From Candidatus Humimicrobium oleiphilum (GTDB lineage: Bacteria; Actinomycetota; Humimicrobiia; Humimicrobiales; Humimicrobiaceae): 20,618 nucleotides of DNA. Under the pieces are notes generated by a model. The model worked only from the letters and a program-made list of their open reading frames with translations, did no database searches and was not told where the DNA came from. The translations under genes were made by a program, and so were the position numbers. Shown piece by piece: positions 7,985 to 14,900 of this stretch (positions within the stretch are counted from its first letter, which is position 1; the number at the start of each line of letters is the position of its first letter). The DNA is taken from positions 1 through 20,618 of the forward strand of contig DBPS01000041.1 of assembly GCA_002304935.1 (NCBI GenBank), in the 5' to 3' direction.

Positions 7985-8569
7985 ATGATAAATAAAAATA
8001 ATAAATTTTTATCTGCTGGCAGGCTGGCTATTTTTACGCTGATAATCTTTATATTTTTTCTTATATTATTTTCCTATCCTCAAAAAATTATTCTTGCAGA
8101 TAGCTTTAATAAGCCATTTATAAAACCTCTTGATGGAAAAACAATAATCAGTTTCAGGGAAGAATATCTTGATATTGAAAAAAATGCCAGAAGAAAACAT
8201 ACGGGAATAGATATTGAAGGAAATCATGGCGATTTGATTTATGCTGCCGGGAATGGGGAAATCTCTTATTGCGGCATTTCTCCCATAGGAGGACTTACTC
8301 TCGTAATAAAACATAACGACAAAATACGTTCGACTTATTTAAATTTAAGAACTGTTTTTGTAAGTCCTGGAAACAAGGTTAAACAGGGCGAAAGAATAGG
8401 TACTATCGGAAGCTATAATGATCCTTCAAGCGAATCATGCCATCTTCATTTCGGAATAATATATGATGAATACTATCTTGATCCTGAAGATGTGCTTGAT
8501 ATTGATTACAGTAGTATATCCAGGTTCATATTATTGAAATACTCTGGTGATGATTACATATTAGAATAG
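7985..8569 (+). CDS. membrane-anchored M23 (LytM) domain protein, probably degenerate
   Basis: 194 aa. Residues ~14-38 form one hydrophobic segment (signal anchor or uncleaved signal), so the rest is outside the membrane. The M23 endopeptidase fold spans ~42-172: zinc ligands His72 and Asp76 in KHTGID, and His153/His155 in HLHFG. The loop that normally reads Y-x-H (His260 of LytM, catalytic) is Y-L-N here, with Asn120. The protein therefore keeps all zinc ligands but lacks one of the two catalytic histidines. Families with such losses (EnvC/NlpD type) activate other cell-wall hydrolases instead of cutting peptidoglycan. There is no recognisable Shine-Dalgarno site before the ATG; the leader is A-rich. 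The gene is single, convergent with the crtO-like gene. Confidence 0.85.
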   Translation: MINKNNKFLSAGRLAIFTLIIFIFFLILFSYPQKIILADSFNKPFIKPLDGKTIISFREEYLDIEKNARRKHTGIDIEGNHGDLIYAAGNGEISYCGISPIGGLTLVIKHNDKIRSTYLNLRTVFVSPGNKVKQGERIGTIGSYNDPSSESCHLHFGIIYDEYYLDPEDVLDIDYSSISRFILLKYSGDDYILE

Positions 8570-8612
8570 AATAAATAGCAAGAGATAAATATATGCCTGA
8601 AAGAATTAAAAA

Positions 8613-9137
8613 CTAATCAGCCGTTCCTGGTTTTTTATTTTTCATATTACTAAGGACATTCTCCAGTCTTGCTCTGTTATATCTCTGGGCAAGTATACAT
8701 GGTACATTTATTATAACGGCATAAAAAATCATTATAATGCCAGCCCACCAGGGGTTCCAGATAAAAAATACAGGTGCAGGAAGCATTGCAAAAAGATGCG
8801 TATATTCCGCTCTTCCTGTTTCATAAATAAAGACAGACAAATAGCCGTGGTTTTTTTCAGAAAGATTTTTCTTGACAAACCCCCTTCCAAACAACTTGCT
8901 TCCATCAGGAAGCCTTCCTTTCCACTTTTTAATAAAAAAGTATTTTTCATAAAAAATTCCGGCTTTTTCAAATTTTCTTATCTTCAGGATTTTTCTTTCC
9001 GGACTAAAAAATTTTAAAGGTATTCTAAGGCAGATTAGTGCAGTCAGAATCTGAAAGACAGGCCATAAAGTAAAATTTAGAAAAATCATCCAGAAATGAT
9101 TAAATTCTATCAGCATTTTATTTTTCTTCCTTTCCAT
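8613..9137 (-). CDS. CrtO-like acyltransferase (glycosyl-diaponeurosporenoate acyltransferase family)
   Basis: 174 aa, close to the ~165 aa of staphylococcal CrtO, an integral membrane acyltransferase that puts a fatty acid on the sugar of the carotenoid staphyloxanthin. The family signatures are clear: KKWKGRLPDG at 70-79, FIYETGRAEYTH at 103-114, NPWW at 128-131 and QRYNRAR at 151-157. Hydrophobic segments lie at ~14-38, 114-127 and 132-150. It overlaps the crtQ-like gene; ATG at 9137 gives a 27-base overlap, while a second ATG at 9116 gives an ATGCTGA overlap and has an AAGGAAG site upstream, so the start may be 21 bases later. No carotenoid synthesis genes (crtM, crtN, crtP) are in the window, so the acceptor may be another glycolipid. 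Family call firm, substrate unknown. Confidence 0.85.
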   Translation of the reverse strand: MERKKNKMLIEFNHFWMIFLNFTLWPVFQILTALICLRIPLKFFSPERKILKIRKFEKAGIFYEKYFFIKKWKGRLPDGSKLFGRGFVKKNLSEKNHGYLSVFIYETGRAEYTHLFAMLPAPVFFIWNPWWAGIIMIFYAVIINVPCILAQRYNRARLENVLSNMKNKKPGTAD

Positions 9138-10246
9138 GTGACTCTTCTTACAAAAAGAGTAATTATCATGGAATAGAAAAAAATCAAAACAAAGAATAGT
9201 ATATAAATCGGAAAGAATATTGCAGGTATGACACCGAAATTACCGATACGAAATCCCATCCAGTAAATCTGGGCTGAATAACAGATATAAAGAAAAAGAT
9301 AAATTAATAAGATAGTATAATCTCCATTTATAAGAGAGATAACAGGCATATACACAGTAGAAAAAGTTGCTGAAATCCAGGCAATAGTAATAATCAGCAG
9401 AAATATAGAAGTAGATTTTGCTCCAAGCATAAAGCCTTTGCTATAACCCTCGACAAGACTTTTAAAACCATCTGGATACATCCTGAAATCTATCAGTCCT
9501 TTGCCGCCATAATTTTTTAATTTTATTCCTGAGTCTGTTATTCTTTTCCCTATTGATATGTCTTCAAGGACTTTGCCTTTAGAACTTTCATGTCCTTTTA
9601 TCTTCCAATAGTCTTCTTTTTTAAAAAATATGCATGGGCCAAATGCACCATAAGGTTTGGTATTTGAAGAAAACGGATTAAAAGAATTAATTCCAGCCAT
9701 AGCTATCATATTAAAAATTATCGCGAATTTCTCATAAAATCTTTTGACTTTGTGGTATGGCTGTACAGAGATGACTCCTCCCTGTGACTGTCTGCAATTA
9801 AAAATTCTTTCAACAGCATCTTCCCGAAGACAGGTATCCGCATCAAGAAAAAGAAAATAATCTCCTTTTGCAGCCATTGCCCCGTTATGGCAAGCCCAGG
9901 TTTTGCCCACCCATCCTTCAGGAGGTCCTTCTGTTTTAATTACTTTTGCTCCATATCCGGTCGCCACACTTCCGGTTTTATCACCGGAATTATCATCAAC
10001 GACAATTATTTCCAGATTTTTATAGCTTTGCTTTTTTAAAGAACTTAGTATCAAAGGTAAATTATGTTCTTCATTCCTGGCGGGTATTATGACTGAAATT
10101 AAATCATTTCCATTTTTAACAGAAAAAAGCCTCGTTTCGTTTCCTTTGCTCCTGCTGCAATAATTAATTTTCCACAAGAGCCAGAAACCTGCAAGAAAGC
10201 AGGTAAATCTTATTACAAGATTTACTAACTCTGAAACGCTAAACAT
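9110..10246 (-). CDS. CrtQ-like family 2 glycosyltransferase
   Basis: 378 aa, near the 375 aa of S. aureus CrtQ, which glycosylates 4,4'-diaponeurosporenoate. One N-terminal helix (~7-27) precedes a GT-A domain: SVIIPARNEE at 51-60, VVDDNS near 83-87, the metal/nucleotide DAD at 135-137, and the acceptor-side acid pair Glu228-Asp229 in VLEDISIG. A C-terminal membrane part with about four helices runs from ~275 to 368. The active site faces the cytosol and uses a nucleotide sugar, with a lipid acceptor likely. It follows the ADP-ribosylglycohydrolase by 15 bases and overlaps the crtO-like acyltransferase, so glycosylation followed by acylation of one product is the likely joint role. Hopanoid-type HpnB glycosyltransferases are the main alternative; the CrtO partner argues against them. 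Confidence 0.85.
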   Translation of the reverse strand: MFSVSELVNLVIRFTCFLAGFWLLWKINYCSRSKGNETRLFSVKNGNDLISVIIPARNEEHNLPLILSSLKKQSYKNLEIIVVDDNSGDKTGSVATGYGAKVIKTEGPPEGWVGKTWACHNGAMAAKGDYFLFLDADTCLREDAVERIFNCRQSQGGVISVQPYHKVKRFYEKFAIIFNMIAMAGINSFNPFSSNTKPYGAFGPCIFFKKEDYWKIKGHESSKGKVLEDISIGKRITDSGIKLKNYGGKGLIDFRMYPDGFKSLVEGYSKGFMLGAKSTSIFLLIITIAWISATFSTVYMPVISLINGDYTILLIYLFLYICYSAQIYWMGFRIGNFGVIPAIFFPIYILFFVLIFFYSMIITLFVRRVTWKGRKIKC

Positions 10247-10261
10247 AGATTTATTCTTGAA

Positions 10262-11044
10262 TTAAATATTTATATCTGGCAAATATTGATGATAAAAGTC
10301 AGAAATTATTTTCTTCATTTCATCATCAATAATATTAAATACTGCAAATTTGATGTTTTCCGGAATCACTTTATAAAAAGCCTCGGCTATTCCCCCCGTA
10401 ATACAGGCGATAGTATCTGAATCCCCTCCTATTGAAATTGCTTTCCTTATAGCATCTTCAAAACTTACTGATTCATAAAATGCTCTTATCGCCTGAGGCA
10501 CGCTGCCCTGACACGAAACATCAAAAGAATACCAGCTTCTTATGCTATCGATAGATTCACTCAGATCATATTTGAATTCATTTTCAATGAAAGCTTTTAT
10601 TTCTTCTTTGCTTTTTCCCTGTTTTGCAAGCAAAACGGCAGCTGTTACAGATTTTGCCCCTTTTATGCCTTCAGGATGATTGTGCGTGACAGCTGCGCTT
10701 TTCTCAGCGATTTTTAAAGCAAGTTCCATGTCGTCAAAAGCAAAACCTACTGGGCTGACCCTCATAGCTGAACCATTACCCCAGCTATTATAAGGTAAAT
10801 TACTGCCTGATTCTGCCCATTTTATAAAGCTGCCCCCATAACCTCTTCCAGGATATTTCATACAATAATTCCGGTAAGTGGAAGCGAAATCTTTTTTATT
10901 CAAAATACAATCTGCAGTAGCAATTGTGAGAACGGTATCATCGGTAAAAAACAAATCATCTGATAAAATAAGGAATTCTGTTGTTTTTATATTATTCCAT
11001 TCGTAAACAGAACCTATTATATCTCCTGAAACAGCCCCTATCAT
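10262..11044 (-). CDS. ADP-ribosylglycohydrolase (DraG family)
   Basis: 260 aa, usual for the ADP-ribosyl-(dinitrogen reductase) hydrolase family, which removes ADP-ribose from proteins or small molecules with two Mg ions. The metal sites are visible: FTDDT (33-37) near the N-terminus and GGDSDT (206-211) near the C-terminus. GNGSAMRVSP (89-98) and THNHPEG (120-126) are also typical. The ATG at 11044 has AAGGAG nine bases upstream (11054-11059 on the minus strand). It is first of a three-gene unit with the CrtQ/CrtO pair. No nitrogenase or ADP-ribosyltransferase gene is nearby, so a DraG role in nitrogen fixation is not supported; the target is unknown. Confidence 0.92.
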   Translation of the reverse strand: MIGAVSGDIIGSVYEWNNIKTTEFLILSDDLFFTDDTVLTIATADCILNKKDFASTYRNYCMKYPGRGYGGSFIKWAESGSNLPYNSWGNGSAMRVSPVGFAFDDMELALKIAEKSAAVTHNHPEGIKGAKSVTAAVLLAKQGKSKEEIKAFIENEFKYDLSESIDSIRSWYSFDVSCQGSVPQAIRAFYESVSFEDAIRKAISIGGDSDTIACITGGIAEAFYKVIPENIKFAVFNIIDDEMKKIISDFYHQYLPDINI

Positions 11045-11132
11045 AACAGATAGCTCCTTCTTTTTAACAGAATAGTAATGGCAAATACTTATTGAAAAAG
11101 TATATTTATTGATAATTATTATAAATAAAATG

Positions 11133-11226
11133 CAGGGAGAAATTAAACTAAAAAATCAAATAATAAAAACACAATATTATTTCCTTGATTAGTTTTGGAA
11201 TAGCAACAATAATTTAACTCTCCCTG
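11133..11226. repeat. long imperfect inverted repeat (94 bases), MITE-like or structured RNA
   Basis: The outer arms CAGGGAGA (11133-11140) and TCTCCCTG (11219-11226) are perfect. The arms continue inwards with small bulges: AATTAAA pairs with TTTAA (11213-11217), AAACTAA with TTAGTTT, ATCAA with TTGAT, and AATA with TATT, closing on a loop near 11165-11175. The right arm has about 14-20 extra bases. It fills the middle of the 267-base gap between the RRM gene and the ADP-ribosylglycohydrolase. On the minus strand it is followed by a T-rich run, so it could act as a terminator for the RRM gene or as the leader of the hydrolase mRNA. No target-site duplication is obvious. Confidence 0.5.
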
Positions 11227-11282
11227 TGAGTTATTACATGATTTTATAATAATCAGCAGATTAGTATAAAGTAATTAAATTA

Positions 11283-11295
11283 CCGTTTAAAACGG
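11283..11295. terminator. small palindrome just downstream of the RRM gene, weak terminator or operator
   Basis: CCGTTTAAAACGG forms a 5-base stem (CCGTT/AACGG) with a three-base loop, 17 bases after the RRM stop codon. On the minus strand it is followed by an AT-rich but not pure T stretch. Weak as an RNA terminator; it may equally be a chance palindrome. Confidence 0.25.
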
Positions 11296-11311
11296 GGAAA
11301 TTGACAGGAAA

Positions 11312-11677
11312 TTATTTAAGGTCTCTTCTTAATTTTTTTAATTTGTAATTAAGATCGTCTCTTCCGCCTGAATCGCCGTTTCTTGACCTGAATCCGCTTC
11401 TGAAGCCACCACCGTTTCTGTTGTCATCTCTTCTTTCATTTCTGGCTTCATTTACTACCAAAGTCCTGTTCTTAAAACTTGACTGGTTCAGGTTTTTTGC
11501 AGCTTCTTCAGCACTATTTTCAGCAACCATTTCTACAAAAGCAAAGCCTCTTGGCTTTCCCTCGGCAGTTTTGATAATTTTTACATTTTCAACTTCGCCA
11601 TAAGTTGAGAATAATTCCTTGAGCTCTTCATCGGAAGTTGAATAGTCCAGGTTACCAACATATAGTTTTTTGTTCAA
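11312..11677 (-). CDS. RRM-domain RNA-binding protein with basic RGG-like tail
   Basis: 121 aa, matching the small bacterial RRM proteins (cyanobacterial Rbp type) that bind single-stranded RNA, often with cold- or stress-linked expression. One RRM covers residues ~3-78: RNP2 is LYVGNL (5-10) and RNP1 is RGFAFVEM (43-50), with the aromatic residues that stack on RNA. The tail (79-121) is rich in Arg, Gly and Asn with GGGFRSGFRSR-like runs, then a basic helix, and probably adds non-specific RNA affinity. The start is TTG at 11675-11677, with AAAGGAAA upstream; it gives the usual MNKKLYVGNL beginning. A tandem repeat in the leader (11739-11765) may be regulatory. Confidence 0.93.
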   Translation of the reverse strand: MNKKLYVGNLDYSTSDEELKELFSTYGEVENVKIIKTAEGKPRGFAFVEMVAENSAEEAAKNLNQSSFKNRTLVVNEARNERRDDNRNGGGFRSGFRSRNGDSGGRDDLNYKLKKLRRDLK

Positions 11678-11738
11678 TTGATTTCCTTTCTTCGGATTGA
11701 TTATTTCCTGAGGCCTAGAAAATAATACATATAATTAG

Positions 11739-11765
11739 GAAGCTTGTAAGTGTTGAAGCTTGTAA
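11739..11765. repeat. tandem 11-base direct repeat upstream of the RRM gene
   Basis: GAAGCTTGTAA occurs twice, at 11739-11749 and 11755-11765, a 16-base period. Each copy is centred on the palindrome AAGCTT. It lies 62-88 bases before the TTG start of the RRM gene, next to AT-rich promoter-like sequence on the minus strand (TTACAA, 16 bases, TATTAT). It could be a protein operator or an RNA autoregulatory site for the RRM protein. Confidence 0.45.
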
Positions 11766-11911
11766 TTTTTATATATTATCCCTAAAATTCCTTTGGTTTT
11801 TATTAAACAAGTTTTAATTATAGTTATTAAATTAAATAAAAACAACAATAAATATAAAAAATTAAAGGTCTTTAAAACTGATTTCTGCTTTTTTGTCGTA
11901 TTTACTATGTT

Positions 11912-12235
11912 TCAGGCAGATAGTCTGGAGTATTCTTCAAGCCTCTTTTTACAGATTTCCTTTTCTGCTTCAGTGAACAGGTTTTCATACTCTTTTTTTA
12001 ATACAAGACTTTCAGCTGCCAGATCAAGTCTTTTTTTACCTGCAAAAACTTTTAAGGCTTCTGAATCTTCTTTATAATGTATTAATCTTTTAACAGCCTC
12101 ATAACCGCCTATATCCTTAAGAACATAAGAGTTTATTTCTGAATAATATCCCGCTTCTCTTTTTTGTCTCTTATATAAATTATTCATTTCTTTATCGAAT
12201 TTCTTAATTATTCCAAATAACTCAGTAGTTTCCAT
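11912..12235 (-). CDS. small charged helical protein of unknown function
   Basis: 107 aa from the chosen ATG at 12235; an in-frame ATG at 12268 would add 11 residues (MFYKLNTVGGK), but 12235 has GGAGG four bases upstream and the outer start has none. Family not recognised. The protein is rich in Lys and Glu, soluble, and predicted largely helical, with possible short coiled coils (ELFGIIKKFDKEMNNLYKRQKRE and the C-terminal AEKEICKKRLEEYSRL). There is one cysteine, no signal peptide and no membrane segment. It is on the same strand as the RRM gene, 234 bases upstream of it, and divergent from the cation transporter. No function is proposed. Confidence 0.7.
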   Translation of the reverse strand: METTELFGIIKKFDKEMNNLYKRQKREAGYYSEINSYVLKDIGGYEAVKRLIHYKEDSEALKVFAGKKRLDLAAESLVLKKEYENLFTEAEKEICKKRLEEYSRLSA

Positions 12236-12239
12236 TTTT

Positions 12240-12244
12240 CCTCC
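12240..12244 (-). promoter_or_regulatory. ribosome binding site deciding the start of the 107-aa protein
   Basis: Reads GGAGG on the minus strand, four bases before the ATG at 12235. The longer alternative start at 12268 lacks any such site. Confidence 0.65.
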
Positions 12245-12380
12245 GACAGTATTTAATTTATAAAACATGGCAATTAAAAAATTCTAATTCAACTGTCACT
12301 ATTTTTCAAATCGTATTTATTAATTATTTTTTAAAATTTTAATTACCTGAAAATACTGCCTGGCAAACTGTTTCAGATTA

Positions 12381-13847
12381 ATGTCTGTAAAAATTATCTT
12401 AATTGCATTATCATTTATAAATAATCTTAAGATTTATCAAATAGTTCGTAAATTTATTAAAAATATATTTATCATTGTGGAAGCAAAAGATATCGCAAAA
12501 AGAAGACTTTCGATTTTTTCACTGGCTGTTTCAATTTTTCTGGTAGTCATAAAAACTATCGTTGCCTATACTTCAAACAGCCTGGGAGTTTATTCTGAAG
12601 CTCTTAACAACACACTTGATATTGTAACAGTTCTTATAACTTTCTTTGCCATTAGGATATCTACAAAGCCTGCAGATAAAGACCATCCTTATGGACATGG
12701 GAAATATGAAAATTTTTCAGCTTTTATTGAAACTCTTATAATCATACTTCTTTGTTTTTTTATAATATATAAATCCATAAATCGTATAATAAACAGGGAT
12801 TATGAGCTTAATATTAATATTTATGTATTTGCAGCTCTTGTATTCTCAATAGTCCTGAACTTAATCAGGGTTTTCTATATAGCAAAAATAGCTTCAAAAT
12901 ATAATTCTATCGCATTTAAAGCTGACCTTATCAATTATTCAGGTGATCTTATAAGCTCAGCGATAGTAATATTCGGCCTGATTTTTGCCCGTTACGGAAT
13001 GAATATTGCTGATCCCATCGCTTCAATAATTGTTTCTTTAATAATATTAGTATTCAGTATCAGGCTTTCAGTAAAAACAATCCGGGATCTTTTGGGCTAT
13101 ATACCTTTGGAAATTACTGAAAAAACAGAAGAAATGCTGGCTGGCTTTCAGGAAATAAAAAAAATAAATAATATCAAGATACAGGAAGTAGGCAACATAA
13201 AATTCATTAATCTCGATTTGTCTCTTAAAAGCAGCCTTCATCTTTCACAGGTCGAGGCAATAAAAGAAGAAATAAAAAGCAGCTTGATGGAAAAGATATC
13301 TGACTGTGAAATCATGATTGATACAAGATCGGATCTGCCTGAAGAAAATATAGAAGAAGTAATAAAAGATATAGTCCTGAAAGAACCGAAAGTCAATGAT
13401 ATTCATAATATATCGGTTAATAATTTTAAAGAAGGATTTAATATCACCCTGCATATTGAACTAAAAAAAGACATAAAACTTACTGAAGCAGAAATAATAA
13501 CCAGGGACATAGAGGATAAGATAAAAAATGCTTCAAGCAATTTAAATAATATCTATATACACATAGAAGTTGAAAACCATCCTGAAGAATGGACAGATAT
13601 TACAAATAAATCTGACATCCTGATCAGCAATATAAAAAGAAGTCTGGCAGATTATGTTATAAAAGATTCCTGCCATAATTTCGCAGTTCTTATTAAAGAT
13701 GGCAGATATAATATTTCATTTCACTGTCATCTGGACAAAGACATGGATATAACCAGCGTTCATAATATGACAACAGAAATGGAAAATCTAATTAAGGCAG
13801 ATTTTAAAGATATAGATGAGCTTACAATCCATGCAGAGCCTGATTAA
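12381..13847 (+). CDS. cation diffusion facilitator with three tandem C-terminal domains
   Basis: 488 aa; ordinary CDF exporters are ~290-320 aa. Six helices span ~42-235, with the conserved DHPYGHGKYE loop at 101-110. The transport site is made of N76-xxx-D80 (helix 2) and N185-xxx-D189 (helix 5), against DxxxD and HxxxD in the Zn exporter YiiP. Three ferredoxin-like cytoplasmic domains follow, at ~245-317, ~320-398 and ~412-488. Domains 2 and 3 keep histidines with YiiP-like spacing (342/358/394 and 432/448/484; YiiP His232/His248/His283), while domain 1 has Asn263, Asp279 and Asp314 there. Homology starts near residue 35; the ATG at 12381 has no clear ribosome site and a GTG at 12477 is an alternative start. 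It should export a divalent metal (Mn, Fe or Zn undecided). Confidence 0.88.
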   Translation: MSVKIILIALSFINNLKIYQIVRKFIKNIFIIVEAKDIAKRRLSIFSLAVSIFLVVIKTIVAYTSNSLGVYSEALNNTLDIVTVLITFFAIRISTKPADKDHPYGHGKYENFSAFIETLIIILLCFFIIYKSINRIINRDYELNINIYVFAALVFSIVLNLIRVFYIAKIASKYNSIAFKADLINYSGDLISSAIVIFGLIFARYGMNIADPIASIIVSLIILVFSIRLSVKTIRDLLGYIPLEITEKTEEMLAGFQEIKKINNIKIQEVGNIKFINLDLSLKSSLHLSQVEAIKEEIKSSLMEKISDCEIMIDTRSDLPEENIEEVIKDIVLKEPKVNDIHNISVNNFKEGFNITLHIELKKDIKLTEAEIITRDIEDKIKNASSNLNNIYIHIEVENHPEEWTDITNKSDILISNIKRSLADYVIKDSCHNFAVLIKDGRYNISFHCHLDKDMDITSVHNMTTEMENLIKADFKDIDELTIHAEPD

Positions 13848-13857
13848 AAAAATTTTT

Positions 13858-14322
13858 TTATTTCTCAACCGGATATCCTTTTGCAGACCAGTCCGTAATG
13901 CCTCCAAGCACATTGTATATTTCTTTGAATCCCTCATTTTTCAGGATTACTGAAGCCTGGGTGCTTCTGTTGCCAGATCTGCAATAAACTATGACTGGCA
14001 GGTCTTTTTCAAGCTCCTCCAGCCTTTTTTCCAATTCAGAAACAGGAATAAGCACTGAACCCGCAATATGTCCTTCTGCATATTCTTCCTGAGTTCTCAC
14101 ATCAAGAATCTGGTATCCGCCTTTGCTTATCATTTCATTAGCCTCATCGACTGTAATTTCTTTATAAATACCCGTTTTTTCTTTTTCGACGCTGGCACTA
14201 CCTGCTTCAGTAGCAGAGTTCTTATTCTCAGCAGCTTTCATGCATCCGGGTGAAACAATAATGCAGGATAAGAATAAAATGATTATGATAAATGCAGATT
14301 TTAAAATATTATTTTTAATCAT
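13858..14322 (-). CDS. exported rhodanese-domain protein (possible lipoprotein)
   Basis: 154 aa. Residues 1-~27 are a basic start and a long hydrophobic stretch ending in VSPGC; Cys20 or Cys27 could be a lipidation site, though neither gives a perfect lipobox, so it is either a lipoprotein or anchored by an uncleaved signal. A Ser/Glu/Lys-rich spacer leads to a single rhodanese domain at ~53-154, with DVRTQEEYAEGHIAGS and the active-site loop CRSGNRS, Cys114 being the sulfur-accepting residue. Such proteins carry sulfane sulfur outside the cytosol or handle thiol redox. The gene converges on the cation transporter, with only 10 bases between the stop codons (an A7T7 run). No good ribosome site precedes the ATG at 14322. 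Confidence 0.88.
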   Translation of the reverse strand: MIKNNILKSAFIIIILFLSCIIVSPGCMKAAENKNSATEAGSASVEKEKTGIYKEITVDEANEMISKGGYQILDVRTQEEYAEGHIAGSVLIPVSELEKRLEELEKDLPVIVYCRSGNRSTQASVILKNEGFKEIYNVLGGITDWSAKGYPVEK

Positions 14323-14358
14323 TGCAAAATTATAAAAATTCTTTTTATTTAAACGGCT

Positions 14359-14736
14359 TTATGTTTTATTGCCTGAATTAAAATAAGCCTCGATATTTTC
14401 GATATCTTCATTGATTTTATTGTCTATATGTTCTTTTTTGACTCCAAATTCGATTATGTTCAGAGTTGTACTTATCTTGCTGAATTTTTTTCTTAAAAAA
14501 TCCTTGATTTTCGGTCTTTCATCACATTCAGTTATATTTATCTGCAGATAGTCCTCACCGTCAGTAGTTGCAATGAAATTAATATGTCCTATCTCTTCAC
14601 AACCGCTATTGCTAAGGAATTTTACAATACCATTGATAAATTCAATTATCTTTTCAATGAATTCTTCCTTGGTAACAGGCTTCAATAGCGCAAATTTTAT
14701 TCTTTTGTTTAAGATTACACTGCTAGATTCTGACAT
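14359..14736 (-). CDS. unknown soluble protein, 125 aa
   Basis: Family not recognised. The protein is soluble, without signal or membrane segment, and alternates helices (EEFIEKIIEFINGIVKFLS) with beta-prone stretches (IGHINFIATT, DYLQINITEC). There are two cysteines (Cys46 and Cys71) and an acidic, variable C-terminus. It lies 36 bases upstream of the rhodanese gene on the same strand and may be co-transcribed. No clear Shine-Dalgarno precedes the ATG at 14736, and the 164 bases upstream are AT-rich without a visible promoter. The intact frame, codon use like the neighbours, and lack of a better frame on either strand support a real gene. Confidence 0.65.
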   Translation of the reverse strand: MSESSSVILNKRIKFALLKPVTKEEFIEKIIEFINGIVKFLSNSGCEEIGHINFIATTDGEDYLQINITECDERPKIKDFLRKKFSKISTTLNIIEFGVKKEHIDNKINEDIENIEAYFNSGNKT

Positions 14737-14900
14737 TGAATTTTGAAATAACTTTTTAAATTATTTATTTGGTTAAATATATGATGAATGTTTTAAGATA
14801 CTTTAATAATTTAATTCAAAATAAGTAAAAAAGCAATTTTTTGTTAAAAAAGATTTAAATAATAATTTTTAAAAAACTCATATTTCATCTGATATGATTA

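Noticed and set aside
7443..11044. hopanoid gene cluster (HpnG-like phosphorylase plus HpnB-like glycosyltransferase)
   Set aside because: The glycosyltransferase is paired with a clear CrtO family protein, the phosphorylase is truncated, and no squalene-hopene cyclase or hpn gene is present.
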